Below the pieces are notes generated by a model. That model made no database searches and had not been told where the DNA came from. It saw only the letters and a program-made list of their open reading frames with translations. The position numbers and the translations under genes were made by a program. A stretch of 64,000 bases of DNA from Septoria linicola (Eukaryota; Ascomycota; Dothideomycetes; Mycosphaerellales; Mycosphaerellaceae). Every line of letters begins with the position of its first letter. Positions within the stretch are counted from its first letter, which is position 1. This document shows positions 53,352 to 64,000 of this stretch, piece after piece. The stretch is from positions 1,612,001 through 1,676,000 of the forward strand of contig CP099418.1 in the NCBI GenBank assembly GCA_024114885.1. The letters are read 5' to 3'.

Positions 53352-55447
53352 ATGGAGTCTGAGTCTGCTAGAGTCGCTGTGCGCTCATGCCTGGTTTGCG
53401 CAAAAGCGAAAGCGAGATGCGTGAGACGGCTGGGCGAGGACGTTTGTGAACGGTATCCAACATGTTTAGGCAAAAGCCGTGCCCGGCTCTGTCACATGCT
53501 AAATCATTGTCCACAGCTGCGCGAGACTCAAAAAAGAATGTCACTCCAAAGAACCCGTCGTCAGAAGACGCAAGCCGGTCAAGACAACGTAAGTCTCCCA
53601 AGAAAGCTCGAGCAGTCGTCATGCCATCGTGCAATATGCACATCTCCGTCTTGACTTGACACAGGACACTCGCTGACATGGCACTGTAGACGAGCAGCGC
53701 AACTGGAGAAGTTAGAGAACAAGATTGAACATCTCGTCAATGCATTGTCGACTCAACAGCCCGTCGCCACACGATCAGACTATGGCCAACTCTCGCCGCC
53801 TGTCTCACAGGTGTCAAATGAAAGAATAACTAGTCGCACCAACGAGGTGTTAAGCACCTTATGCTGCGGACCACACGAGCTCGAACGCATTACCGTCCCG
53901 GAGGACAAGACCACCGCGAGAGGCCGGATCGTCACCTTGAGCGAAGCAGAATTACTGTTGACAAGATATCGACAGTCCATGTCCGGCGGCATGCCATTTG
54001 TAGTACTCTCACCCTCTTTGACTGCTCACGAGATGTTCAGTACAAAGCCGGCGCTTCTGCGGGCTATCACTACTGTTGCAATGTTTCACGACTTGCCACG
54101 ACAACAGACTCAAGTGCGAGAGCTCATTCGAGACCTCAGCGACAGGATCATGATGAAGGGCGAGAAGTCAATAGATGTCCTGCAAGCGTAAGCCCTGAAA
54201 GCCGTCATAACAGCTCTGAGCGATCATGTGCTAACTTTTTTAATTGCAGCATCATCGTTTTTGTCACTTGGGCACATCCACACATGTTCTGGAGTCAGCA
54301 AGTCACGAATCTGCTTCATCTGGCCACCGCAATCACAATAGACACGAGTCTAGACCGAAACCTGCAACCAGCCTGTTTCAATGTCACGCCTCGTACCCAT
54401 TCCATGGAAGAAAATCGCATCTTGCTAGGCTTGTTTTACCTGTCTTCGACCTTGTCCTCTTCATTCAGAAAGATCGATGCCACACCCTTCACACGACATA
54501 TGGAGATATGTCTGAACAATTTGGAGCATAATCGCGAATGTGATAGCGACATCTTCCTGGTGCAGACTGTTCGATTACAACGCGTAATCGAGTCCATACA
54601 CACCACAAATCCGTCAAGTGCTCCTGCCAAGATTTACAGGAAGGCGTTTCAAGCAGATCTCGCAAGATTACGGCAGAGTGATCCTTATATGGAGGACAGT
54701 ACTTTCCTGCGCCTGCACTACCTCTCAGCAGAGATACAAATGGTAAATCGGTGCGTCTCTCATGTGTGAGTGACGCTAACATTCTACAGTGGGAGCTATC
54801 ACTGAACGAGGTGGTCGAAGACACTGGCAAGCCATTGAGTAGCGTACTGGCAGGTTTGCTCACATGCACTTGATTTACACTAATGGGTCTCTTGCTAACC
54901 TCGGGTGAAGGTTGATTTGTACAGCCTCGTCTCGGCGATCAAAGCATTTCTGGATGTGTTCTTCAGCATACCGACTTCGGCATATCTGCTCGCGCCGTTC
55001 GCGGTCTTCGGTCAATTCGCCCATGCCTTCATTGCCTTGACGAAACTCGCATCCCTGGACGTGGATGGTTGGGATCTGGCAACTCTGAACCACGAAGTCA
55101 ACTTCCTGGAAGTAATAGAAGAGACAGCACGACGCTTCGACGAAACAGTACGATCCTTCGTAGATGGCATTGCCGTGGACAACGATGCTTTTGGGAAGTG
55201 GGCGCAGCGTGTGAGATATATGAAGGGGGTGTACGAGTCCAAGTTCGGCGATGATCAGGAGCAAGGACAAGGCACACAACCTAACGAGAAGCTACCACGT
55301 ACGCCGGATAACACAGGACACCCTACGCCGCCTGATGACATTTTGAACGTGGACTTCTTCAGCTCTCTCGATGCTGATTTCTGGTCTGCTGTTGACTTCA
55401 CCACCGACCTGGGGTTTCCAGCTACGGATGCAAGCCTCGTCCAATGA
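53352..55447 (+). CDS. Zn2Cys6 fungal transcription factor
   Basis: Six exons: 53352-53452, 53517-53588, 53690-54187, 54250-54742, 54790-54843 and 54911-55447, in phase throughout, giving 584 residues. The zinc cluster at about residues 13-41 is completed across intron 1: C-L-V-C-A-K-A-K-A-R-C, then C-E-R-C and C-H, spacing C-x2-C-x6-C-x8-C-x2-C-x6-C. A basic linker and a short L-E-K-L-E-N-K-I dimerisation coil follow at about residues 60-70. The rest is the helical middle region typical of the class (W-A-H-P-H-M-F-W, L-L-G-L-F-Y-L-S-S). The tail is acidic with Phe and Asp, a likely activation region. Introns 1-4 have good branch sites (GCTAAA, GCTGAC, GCTAAC, GCTAAC). The donor of intron 5 (GTACTG at 54844) is weak and chosen because it keeps the frame. 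Target genes unknown. Confidence 0.85.
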
Positions 55448-55512
55448 CGTTGGTCTGATGAATCCATAACTATACTCAATACTACAAGCGACCAGTTGTA
55501 CTACATAGCACC

Positions 55513-56988
55513 TCAATACTCCATCGCATCCTCGAACAGATTTCGTAGTTGCTCACGTTCAGCCGTCTGGTCATTCATCTCCAGGTTGGGTGCCAGCATC
55601 AGGACCCGTGCTTGTGGCATTGTGCCTTCAACAAGAGTGTCAATGTGCTCACTCTTGAAACCCATTGCCTTCAGTCCGCGAGGCTGGTCTCCAAGATTGA
55701 CCAAGAACTGCGCCAACGCCTCTGACAGTACTTCACCTGCGCTTTCCTTCTTGACATTTGAGATATCCACACCGAAGCATTCAGCAGCTGCAAGATGGCG
55801 TTCTGGGTTAGACGCTCCAGTGAACTTGAACACAGCAGGCGCGCTGACGGCTACAGAGACACCGTGAGGAATGATTGGAGTCTGCACCTGGTAACCTGCG
55901 TGCTGGTAACCAGGGTTTTGACTCGAGATCGGGTACGACATGCCGTGGCACAAGTGTACTCCAGCGTTTCCAAAACCTACGCCAGCTAGAGTGGCGGCGA
56001 GAAGCATCTTAGACTGTGCCTCGAAGTCATCTGGGTCCTTGACGGCACGAGGAAGGTATTTCACCGTGTCTCTCAAAGCCTGGAGGGAGAAGATATCGCT
56101 AATCGGGTTGGCACCTTGGTAAGCTGGTCTGTTGATTGGATTGGTGGGTCTCGGCACACGTTCGTGGTAAGGAATGGCTGTCCAAGACTCAAGACTGTGA
56201 CAGAGGACATCAAGGCCGGAAGATGCGTGAACGGCAGATGGCATGGTCCGGGTATTGTAAGGATCACATATGCCCAGTGTGGGCTTCAAGTTTCGATGCG
56301 CAATACCAGTCTTTGCCTTCTTTGAGACGAGGTCGAAAATGGCTGTACCTGTAGTTTCCGAACCAGTTCCCGCAGTGGTAGGAACAGCGATAAGTGGCTT
56401 CAGCTTCGAGGTGATAGGCAGACCTTTTCCAAGAGGAGCATTGACAAAGTCCAGGAATTCAGCATCCGGGAATGTGGTGTACAGATTCATGAGTTTTGCA
56501 GTGTCCATAACGCTGCCACCTCCAACAGCAAGGAACGCATCAGGATCGTATGGCTTCGTGTAATCAATGGCTTCTCGGATAGAGTAATCCTTGGGCTCGA
56601 CCTTCACCTTGTCGTAGATCTGATATGCAATGCCCTCGCGTTCGAGACCTTCCACGACCTGCTTCATTGCGTCCAGCTTCAATACGGTGGAATCTGTCAC
56701 GACCATGACTTTCTTGGCATTCATGTTCTTGAAGTCCATGCCGACTTCCTTGGTGCATCCAGGTCCGAAGCGGATGCTAGATGCTGCCATCTCGAACGCA
56801 TATTCTTTCTGCTGGGAATGGTCAACTGGCGTCGCGAGACTCCGCACTCGGCCAGCGTAAGGATTGTGGCCATGATGATGATGGCCAGGGTTCGAGTGAG
56901 CTGGACACGGACAGGTTCCAGAATTGACCGCTCGTAGCAAGTTAACGGCACTCTGCGCCCGCGTGGGAGCCACTCTGAGGATCGCCAT
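55513..56988 (-). CDS. Hydroxyacid-oxoacid transhydrogenase, mitochondrial (iron-containing alcohol dehydrogenase family)
   Basis: A single exon; the first ATG in frame is at 56988, giving 491 residues (the frame extends upstream only from TTG). The N-terminus (M-A-I-L-R-V-A-P-T-R, Arg-rich, no acidic residues) looks like a mitochondrial import signal. The dehydrogenase fold shows D-A-F-L-A-V-G-G-G-S-V-M-D-T-A-K (NAD-binding), P-T-T-A-G-T-G-S-E, and the metal-site His residues in H-A-S-S-G-L-D-V-L-C-H and L-C-H-G-M-S-Y-P. This matches ADHFE1-type transhydrogenases, which oxidise 4-hydroxybutyrate while reducing 2-oxoglutarate to 2-hydroxyglutarate. It converges on the Zn2Cys6 gene with 65 bp between stops. 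Confidence 0.88.
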   Translation of the reverse strand: MAILRVAPTRAQSAVNLLRAVNSGTCPCPAHSNPGHHHHGHNPYAGRVRSLATPVDHSQQKEYAFEMAASSIRFGPGCTKEVGMDFKNMNAKKVMVVTDSTVLKLDAMKQVVEGLEREGIAYQIYDKVKVEPKDYSIREAIDYTKPYDPDAFLAVGGGSVMDTAKLMNLYTTFPDAEFLDFVNAPLGKGLPITSKLKPLIAVPTTAGTGSETTGTAIFDLVSKKAKTGIAHRNLKPTLGICDPYNTRTMPSAVHASSGLDVLCHSLESWTAIPYHERVPRPTNPINRPAYQGANPISDIFSLQALRDTVKYLPRAVKDPDDFEAQSKMLLAATLAGVGFGNAGVHLCHGMSYPISSQNPGYQHAGYQVQTPIIPHGVSVAVSAPAVFKFTGASNPERHLAAAECFGVDISNVKKESAGEVLSEALAQFLVNLGDQPRGLKAMGFKSEHIDTLVEGTMPQARVLMLAPNLEMNDQTAEREQLRNLFEDAMEY

Positions 56989-57009
56989 TACGTGAATTGA
57001 ACTAAGCAA

Positions 57010-57362
57010 GGACTGCTATCTGGAGTGTTGGTGTTGAAGCAAGTAGAAGACGGCACTGTCGACCTTAGGACTAGCCACATCGCACTAGCGCATCTGGGCT
57101 CCGCAATAATCTGGATCTTGCGGGGCCACAATCGCGAGTTGTACACCGACAGCCGAGGTTGACTGCGAATCAAATGTGCCATGAAAATGCTACCAACGAC
57201 CGTTTCTCATTTTTCATTGAGGATCGGGATCTGTCCCGATGAACTATCCGTAAATACACGCTGCGTGCTCTCATCATCTTTGCCTGTTTCCATGCTCCAT
57301 GCTAATGCGCGCGAGATATCTATTCCTGTGCCTCTCTGGAGCACTTTGATGCGATACTAGTT
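57010..57362. other. Intergenic between UFD4 and the transhydrogenase gene
   Basis: Both flanking genes are on the minus strand, so this holds the 3' end of UFD4 and the promoter of the transhydrogenase gene. No specific site recognised. Confidence 0.45.
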
Positions 57363-60300
57363 TTATGAGAGATGGAAGGCACCTTGACCTTCCTTGATCG
57401 CAGTCTCGAGCCTCTGCTGGAGCACCTTGAGGGAGCTGTAATCGGGCATCTTGAGGTAGTTGACGCAAGTCATGACACTGGGCAGGAAGTCGTCAGAGCT
57501 GTATGGAGGTTCGGCAGGCTTGCAGACCACCGTAAACATGGGCGTGAGTGATTTGAAACCTGTGGGATAGTGTCAGCACATACAATTTCGGCGTCGAGCA
57601 GTCAGCTTGCACTTACCTCCGATGGGAAGCTTCGGACTGCCCGTAACAAACTGCAGGAAGTCACGCTTCGACTGAGGCGAAAGCTCAGACATGACCTGCA
57701 GCAAGTTCCGAACGCTCTTGCTATCCAGATTGAATCCGTGGTCCGCCTTGATAGAGTCCATCAATGTCTCGAGTGACCAATCTTCGTCCACACGCCCGAA
57801 AAGCATGACCAATTCGTCTGGGGTGAACGCTCGTAATGCTGAGTAAGGAAAGACTTGGGAGAAACCAGCTCGGAAGGCATCGATCTGTCTCTGCACCCCC
57901 GCGCCAAGGGAGAAGTCGATGACCTTCTTGATGTATTGCCCGATGTTATTGATGGTCACGTTGATTGTCGCGCCATTGGGCAGAAGCTCGATGTTAGGGT
58001 GACCTGGAAGTGTGAAGTCAAGCGCCAAGTCTTCGATCTTTGCATCGTTGATGCGTATCTGCTCTGACCTCTCCGCCTTCTGTGTTGATGTGAGGTCGTC
58101 GTTCTCGTCGATGCGGTCTTTCGCTTGGGCGTACTTGCGCAACATCTTCAGAGACTTCGCAAGGTCCGCGTCTACAGCCGCTACGGCGCCGAGTGAGGGC
58201 GTCACCGTGGTTGAGCCCTCGCCGACGCGGAAGAATGTTGGGTTGAAAGATACATCGATGATGCGTGAGTCCAGCATGGACCGTGCAACAAATTTTCCCA
58301 GCATTTTGAAAAGATGAAGCACACGTTGGCCATTCTCGTCGCGTGCCATTTCCTCGTTCATTGGCGCGGGAAATAGACCGTGCTTGCCAAAAGCAAATTC
58401 GTCACCACTGGTGGACTCATTTTCTCGCCAGAGCTTAGTCTTCTTTTTCGAGAACTCCTTGGATACGGTAGAGTAAAACTCTAGGGTTGGTCCGAGACCA
58501 GTGCCAACTTCTTCGAAGTACTCAACTTCTAACACACTTGAAGAGTTTCCATAGAGTTCCATGACCTTGATCGCAGATTCCAGTATACGACTTCGCGAGA
58601 TGCGCACCTTTTGACGCTGGACTCTGCCAAGGAATGGACGCTCGTCTCTCTGGCGCCGAGATTCGTTCTCCTGGCCGTTCTGCCAGCGAGTCATGAGCCT
58701 CGAATAACCAAAGGAGGTTGATTGCACGAAAAGGTGGCGTGTTTCGAATGGGAAAAGGAATGGATATAGACGTGCAAGGTCCTCACTCCAACTGGGAAGG
58801 CATTGGCTTGCCACAATCAGTGGCTCTTCCAGCTGACGGTTGAGCTTTGCGGTCAACTTGGCATTCACAAATAGAGAGACTGGCTGGGCCGCGACCTTGA
58901 GCACGCCTTTACTCTCGGGCATAACATCGTCGAGGTGGGCATTGAGATCGTGGAGTATGCTCATCAAGCGCAGGATGCCCGATGTGACAGGGTGTTCGTC
59001 CAGCGAAAGGGGTAGACCGCTGGCAGATGATGTGTCCTCCGCGACTGGCGGCGGCGTAGTCGTGCCGCGATCCTTCGGTGGCGGACCGGGAACCCTCTTG
59101 AAAGAAATGGTGTGGGTGGCAGACCAGATGTTTCGGCTGGAGATCTCTTCGCCCTGAGCCTGGTGGAAGTGGCAGGCACGGTAAATTGTCGTGTCGCTCA
59201 CGATCGGCTGACCATTGACGCTGAACTCGATGTGCCAGTCCTGCGGCGGTTGTTGCAAGGCAGATGCATATGACATAGCAGTACGCATAGACGACGACGG
59301 CGTCGAAAGAAGCTCACGGGCAGCTGCTAGTCTAGCCGACGCAGACATTCGATCGAGTCCTGTAGGCGTTGGCACACCCTGTGATGGCGTAGCCACCCGA
59401 GCTCCATCTTCGGTACGAGCTGTCACCTTTCCAGAATTCGCCACTTCGAGATTGACCGCCGATGGATCTGGCTCATCGCGTTCCAAGGCGCCTTCTTCGA
59501 GATCATCAACCAAAGCGTCTAAATCAGCCTCTAACTCCTCGTCGTCGTCTTCATTGTCGTCTTCGGATACGTGTGCTTCGTCAGCGCACTCTAGACCTTC
59601 TTGGGCGTCATCATTGTGAGCCGGAGCTGGCGGCTCGGTGGGCGGCGGTGCAGAGGTAGACGGTGTCTGCCCGGAGTGGCGCCTAGACGAGCGTCGCAAC
59701 TTTGAAGAGCCCTCATCGGCTTTAGCGGCTTCTGTTGATGGAGCTGACTCAGTCTTGGGCTTCCTTGTTGACTTCTTACTGGCACTTCTGGTGGGCAAGC
59801 TGGAACTACCCAGCGCGGGCAACGCAGGCGGGGGCGGCAGACCTCGATCACCTCTGCCAGCCATCGCTGCGGCATATGCTGCCATGGCGCTCGACATGTC
59901 GCTACGTCGAGCTCCTCGAGGGCGCTCAGAAAGGATGATGCGGGGCCGCAAATAGTCGTCCAAAGCTTTGAAAGTGGCAATGGCGTGGATTGACACCATA
60001 ATACTCCGGTATGGTCTCGGTATTCCAGAGTCCTCATCAGCTACCAACTTCAGTCGAAGCTGCTTCGCAAGCATGGACGCCGCGCTGCCTCTGTTACTCT
60101 CGAATGCATTGTGGTGGACAGTGATGACCTCAAAATGCTCTGAGCGACTCAGCAGCTCTTGTAGCTTGTGGACTAACGCACCGAACGGCGTGGATGGGGA
60201 GTCGGTGGCTGCCCGCGCCGCTTGACTCTTGCTGTCGTCCATGAAAACTTCCAGGAAGTCGGCTCGTGCCTTTGAGGCAACTTCGTCTTTAGCGTGATTG

Positions 60301-63188
60301 AATATGCCAAGAAGTCCTTCGACAACACCAGAGGTCATCAATTCGTAGCTGGTAATGCTCTCCAATGCGTTGCCATCAAAATATGCGGCTAGCTTCTTGA
60401 AGAGTGACAGGCCACCATCGCCTGCTGACGAGATGTAGCAGCTGCTCAAATTTTCGGACAGCGACTTGATGTCATCAAGGACCTGTGTGGCCTTTGACCG
60501 CATTTCTTCACTGCCCCCATCGCCATGAGTCTGCATGAATTGCTTTGCTCGCATTGTGATGACGTCCTGAGGATTTACAAGACGGTGCGCTGGTTGCGGA
60601 GGTGGTAGAGAATCAAGCGAAAGCTCTCGTGCAATACGCCGCTCGGCTGCTTCGTCGTCATCGTCGTCGTCGTCTCCGTCATCACCCTCCTGATTCTCGT
60701 TACGCTCGTCTTCATCGTCGGGGTCTTCGTTGTCGTCGTCATCGTTGTCCTCAATGTCAACCTCAATCGGTTCAGGCTCACCACCTTCATGACTGCTCTG
60801 CAGAAGCTCATCGTGTTGGGGCTCTTCGGTCTCTGATGCCTTGTCATCAGTCTTGTTCGCGACCTTGAGAGGCCGCTCAGCCAATTTCGCGACCTCGGCA
60901 ATGACACCCTCGCGATAAAATTGTGGACGGCAAACCAGCTCCAAGCGCTTCAACAGTAGCTCAGCGGCCTGAAGAGCGAAAGTGACCAGAGATGCATTGT
61001 CCTGCTGTGAGAGAATAGACGCAAGATGGGAAGCATAGGGCACGCCGCAAAGAGCTTCATTCAGGATAGCCGTTTCCAGATTTGACAACATCTTGAGCTG
61101 TGCGGTCAAAACCTTCTGCCGCACTGCAAGATTGACCGTACTCGTGTAGGCATGCATCAGAGTTGGGAACAAGATGATGGCAAAACGCTTCACCTCATCA
61201 GGGCAGCCCTTGAGCAACTCAACGCGTTGTTCATTCGGTGCGGTTTTGGATCTGGTCGACATTGAGACGCGGTCTGGACCAGTGTAGCCTGCATCTTCCA
61301 GATCGTCCAAGAACATCAACGACTCTTGCGAGACAGTCGGAAGAATTTCGCAGATAACGTTGAGTGTCTCAAAAATCTGTTCGCGAGGAGTGCGAATGAT
61401 GGCTTGCATGATGATGTTCTTATCGATCTTGGTAGCAACGGCATCGGTGCCACTGGGCGGTGAGACACCAGTGAGGATCTGATAGAGAGTGTCGACAACA
61501 TCCATCTTTAGTAACTCCACCGATAACCTCGAGCTAACACGGGCAGTGGTTGATAGTACCCGGAGAAATTGTGTGTGAATGCTCGGCCCAATCATGTTGG
61601 TCGAACCTGGGAGAAGCAGGCGCAGAATAGCCTTGAGCAAGTCTGCACTGACTAGCTCTTCTAGCTTGCTATCGTGGTACTTGAAGCTATCCACCACGCG
61701 TGAGACGCAAAGTGAGGCCTGCTCCACGACGCGTTGGTCGCTACTGGCAAGTGTGTTGAGCAGTATCGGCATGACATCGCGAACAGTCGCGAACGATTCT
61801 TCTGGAATGTTGCGGCAGCAATTGGCGGCGGTGACGACCGCTGTACGCTGTGTGCTTGTTGGGAAGAAGTCGAGATATGTCAGACACGCGGTCAATCCAC
61901 CCTCACGAACAATTGATGATGGAAACTCCACTGAAATCTTCTCGAGTGTGCTCAATGCTTGTTCGGCAAGGTCAATGAAGTGAATCTCGAGGAGCTTCTG
62001 GCATAGAACTGGGACGGCACCACCGTATACCACACTCGCCGTCGAAGCTGGCAAAGCCTCCATCATGTTGGCAATGCAGCGGCAGGCGAGCAGCATGATC
62101 TCAGGATTCTCCTCGCCCGTGAACTCATTTGGTTGCATCAAGTTGACGAGCTCCTTCACGTATTGATCAGGAGCAAAGTGTCCGGCCAAATTGTCCTCGT
62201 TTGAGATCAGCAGGAGCTCTGAAAGCTCTTGGAGCGCAATCATCTGAATCGAGGGATCTTCTTTGGTCCGCAGCTGTTCCAAGATGTTTCGCAACCGACT
62301 GTGAGTGCCGGAAACGATTCCGCTTAGAGCTCTCAAGCTGCTTGACAATCCAGCATGGCCTCCAAAGCGAGAGAGGTAGCCTGCGGCGAAAGGATCATCT
62401 CCACGGTTCAAAGCATCAAGCTCATCTTGGGCGCTCAATCCGTGATCCAACGCAGAAGGGTGATCAGTACCGTCCGCTCCCAGCTCAGCATCCTGACGAG
62501 CAGTCTCATCTTCCCCAAGGCTCTCAATTGGCTCTGCGGACTTTTGCTCTGCATCTTTCATGACCACATCGTGATCTTTTCTAGAGCCTTTCCTAGATTT
62601 TCTGCTTGATGTGGCAGGTGCTGTGGACGTTGCTTCTGGTAGTGAGTCAGCAGCTGGAGTGACAGCCGTTGATGTATGTGTCTGACCTTCTTTGGACTTG
62701 CGTCGACTCGATTTGCGACGCGAGGAGTCACGCGGGACTTGCTGTGGTGATGTGTCGGCGGATGAACCAGAGTTTGGTCTAATCTTGTCAGCTCTATCTC
62801 GACGAACGGGCTTGACGGGTGTAGCAGACCCAGTGCTTGACATCACGGCGGCTGCCGCCCGCTTCCCTCGCTTCGGTGCCGCCTCGATAGATGAAGGTGC
62901 AAGGTCAGGCTCTGTTGGCTGCTCTGTCGAGTCGATCTGAGCGTTGCCTCGCGGACGCTTAGTTTTGCGTTGCTCGCGAGCGGTCGGAGGCGAAGATTCG
63001 GCGGGAGCCTTGCGCTTGCGTGGTACAGGCGTGGTACGAGTGGTGGTAGGAGGTTGCTGTGCGGGGAGAGCAGCCGCGTCGGTGGGTGCGGTGGAAGGCG
63101 AATTGGAGGCGGCGGTGGTGCTGTTGTCGAGATTCTCGGCGTGCAGCCTCGCTGTCGCGGAGCGCGTTACTCGTTGGCTTTGAGGCAT
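57363..63188 (-). CDS. UFD4: HECT-type E3 ubiquitin ligase, Ufd4/TRIP12 family
   Basis: Exon 1 (63188-57617) and exon 2 (57559-57363) are separated by a 57-bp intron (GTAAGT, CTGAC branch site, CCACAG) and give 1922 residues. The first 240 residues are low-complexity and basic (K-R-K, S-R-R-K-S-S-R-R-K). Armadillo-like repeats run from about residue 280 to 780 (L-L-L-I-S-N-E-D-N, V-V-Y-G-G-A-V-P-V-L). An acidic Asp/Glu run lies near residues 830-860. The HECT domain fills the C-terminal 370 residues: E-V-E-Y-F-E-E-V-G-T-G-L-G-P-T-L-E-F-Y at its entry, L-P-I-G-G-F-K-S-L-T-P assembled across the intron, and the catalytic Cys at about residue 1889 in M-T-C-V-N-Y-L-K-M-P. Ufd4 extends ubiquitin chains in the ubiquitin-fusion and N-degron pathways; TRIP12 is the animal counterpart. 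Confidence 0.93.
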
Positions 63189-64000
63189 GAGAGTCAGACT
63201 GAGGATGCAAAGACGAGGTAAGGTGACTGAAAAGAGAGCACAAGTGGAGGGCAGCTGCTATCTGCAGTGTCCAGTCGAGATGTGCACACTGCTGTGGTTT
63301 TGATGTTGCGAGCGACGGCAGTTGCAGCAGCTGCAGAGCAGAACAAGGCAGCGCAGAGCAGTGCAGAGTAATGTCGGCAGGCAGGCAGACAACTGTGGTC
63401 GCGCAGTGGCAGCGGCGGAGTTGAAGTCCGCTCTAAAGTCGACTATGATGGAGCACTGGCAGGTCGCGGCGGAGAACGAGCGAGCAAGCGGTCGTACCTG
63501 GTGATGGAGGGGTGAGAGTGATTGTTATTGTTATTGTGATCGTTGGGCGGCGAATGGAGAGAATAATCAGAGGTGCTGTTGTTCATGTCCATCCATGAAT
63601 CGCCCCATCGGTATTGACTTGTAGAGTGGAGCGTGTCGTGTCGTTGTGGGTGCTTCGGTGTCGTGGCGCGTGCGAGAGCGCGTGTTGAGCGAGTGAGGAA
63701 GGCGTGGTTCGGAGACTGTGAATGGAAAGAGAGTCGCCGGCCAGCAGCGAAATCAGACGTGACGGGACAGGCGACGTCGATGGTGGAATGGGCGCGTGTG
63801 CATGCTCTATCGGCGGCGATGAAGGTGGAACTCTCACTTGCGGTCGTCGAAGCCCTATGGCGTATGTTCGACCACTCTCAGGCAACAATCGATTCTAAGG
63901 CCATCATGGTCGCCCTCTTTCGCTCATGTCACACGCACACTGTCAAAAACGCACAAGTAGCTGTATGTTCTGCTGTAGCAAGGACTATAACCTGTGCCAT
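63189..64000. promoter_or_regulatory. Upstream region of UFD4, no further gene seen
   Basis: 812 bp with GCA-rich (about 63310-63370) and GTT/ATT-rich (about 63520-63545) patches. A 101-codon minus-strand frame at 63583-63888 lacks motifs and has a composition explained by the Ser/Pro-rich reverse of GC-rich promoter sequence. Confidence 0.45.

Noticed and set aside
55512..57009. Longer N-terminus of the transhydrogenase starting at 57009
   Set aside because: The codon at 57009 is TTG; the first ATG in frame is at 56988 and begins a good mitochondrial presequence.
63583..63888. 101-codon minus-strand frame upstream of UFD4
   Set aside because: No motif or family resemblance; its Ser/Pro-rich content follows from local base composition.

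Overview
The window comes from a filamentous ascomycete, most likely a Dothideomycete (inferred). Genes have few, short introns of about 45-100 bp with GTANGT donors and CTRAC/CTAAC branch sites. GC-balanced gene blocks alternate with AT-rich blocks almost emptied of CpA and TpG, the mark of repeat-induced point mutation (RIP, C to T at CpA on both strands). The best-recognised proteins (Vma4, Pex11, Ctr86/ataxin-10, Nse2, Ufd4, mitochondrial bL33, MEMO, hydroxyacid-oxoacid transhydrogenase) are fungal orthologues.

Layout. 1-19.6 kb is a RIP-ruined transposon block. A gypsy element on the minus strand (1-1169 and 7469-about 9.9 kb) is split by a complete copia element (1170-7468, two 278-bp LTRs, target duplication TTAGT). 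Then come simple repeats and a long minus-strand Helitron (about 11.9-18.6 kb) whose Rep and PIF1-helicase motifs can still be read through the mutations. A pogo/Fot1 fragment lies at about 18.7-19.2 kb. 19.6-25.2 kb is a poor-quality gene block: a kinase with an in-frame stop, a second kinase lacking its N-lobe, a small basic protein gene, 1.4 kb without genes, and a sirtuin whose 5' end is lost at a transposon junction. 25.24-25.9 kb holds a solo copia LTR and a pogo end. 25.97-31.4 kb holds MEMO, VMA4, a NIPA-like transporter and a Nudix gene. 31.6-35.9 kb is a second RIP block with an integrase-core (DDE) element. 36.3-63.2 kb is ordinary housekeeping sequence: CTR86, a mitochondrial carrier, NSE2, a single-pass membrane protein, a 1300-residue coiled-coil protein, bL33m, PEX11, a frameshifted isochorismatase-like gene, a Zn2Cys6 regulator, a transhydrogenase and UFD4.

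The most unusual signal is inside the dead Helitron. At least eleven imperfect hairpins, each exactly 39 bp, are scattered over 5.7 kb. Where the reading frame can be followed, each sits inside a 60-72 bp spliceosomal intron between a GTANGT-like donor and a branch site/TAG acceptor on the coding strand. This is what introner-like elements look like, here packed into one transposon gene. The intact genes form no pathway cluster; most are unrelated housekeeping functions.
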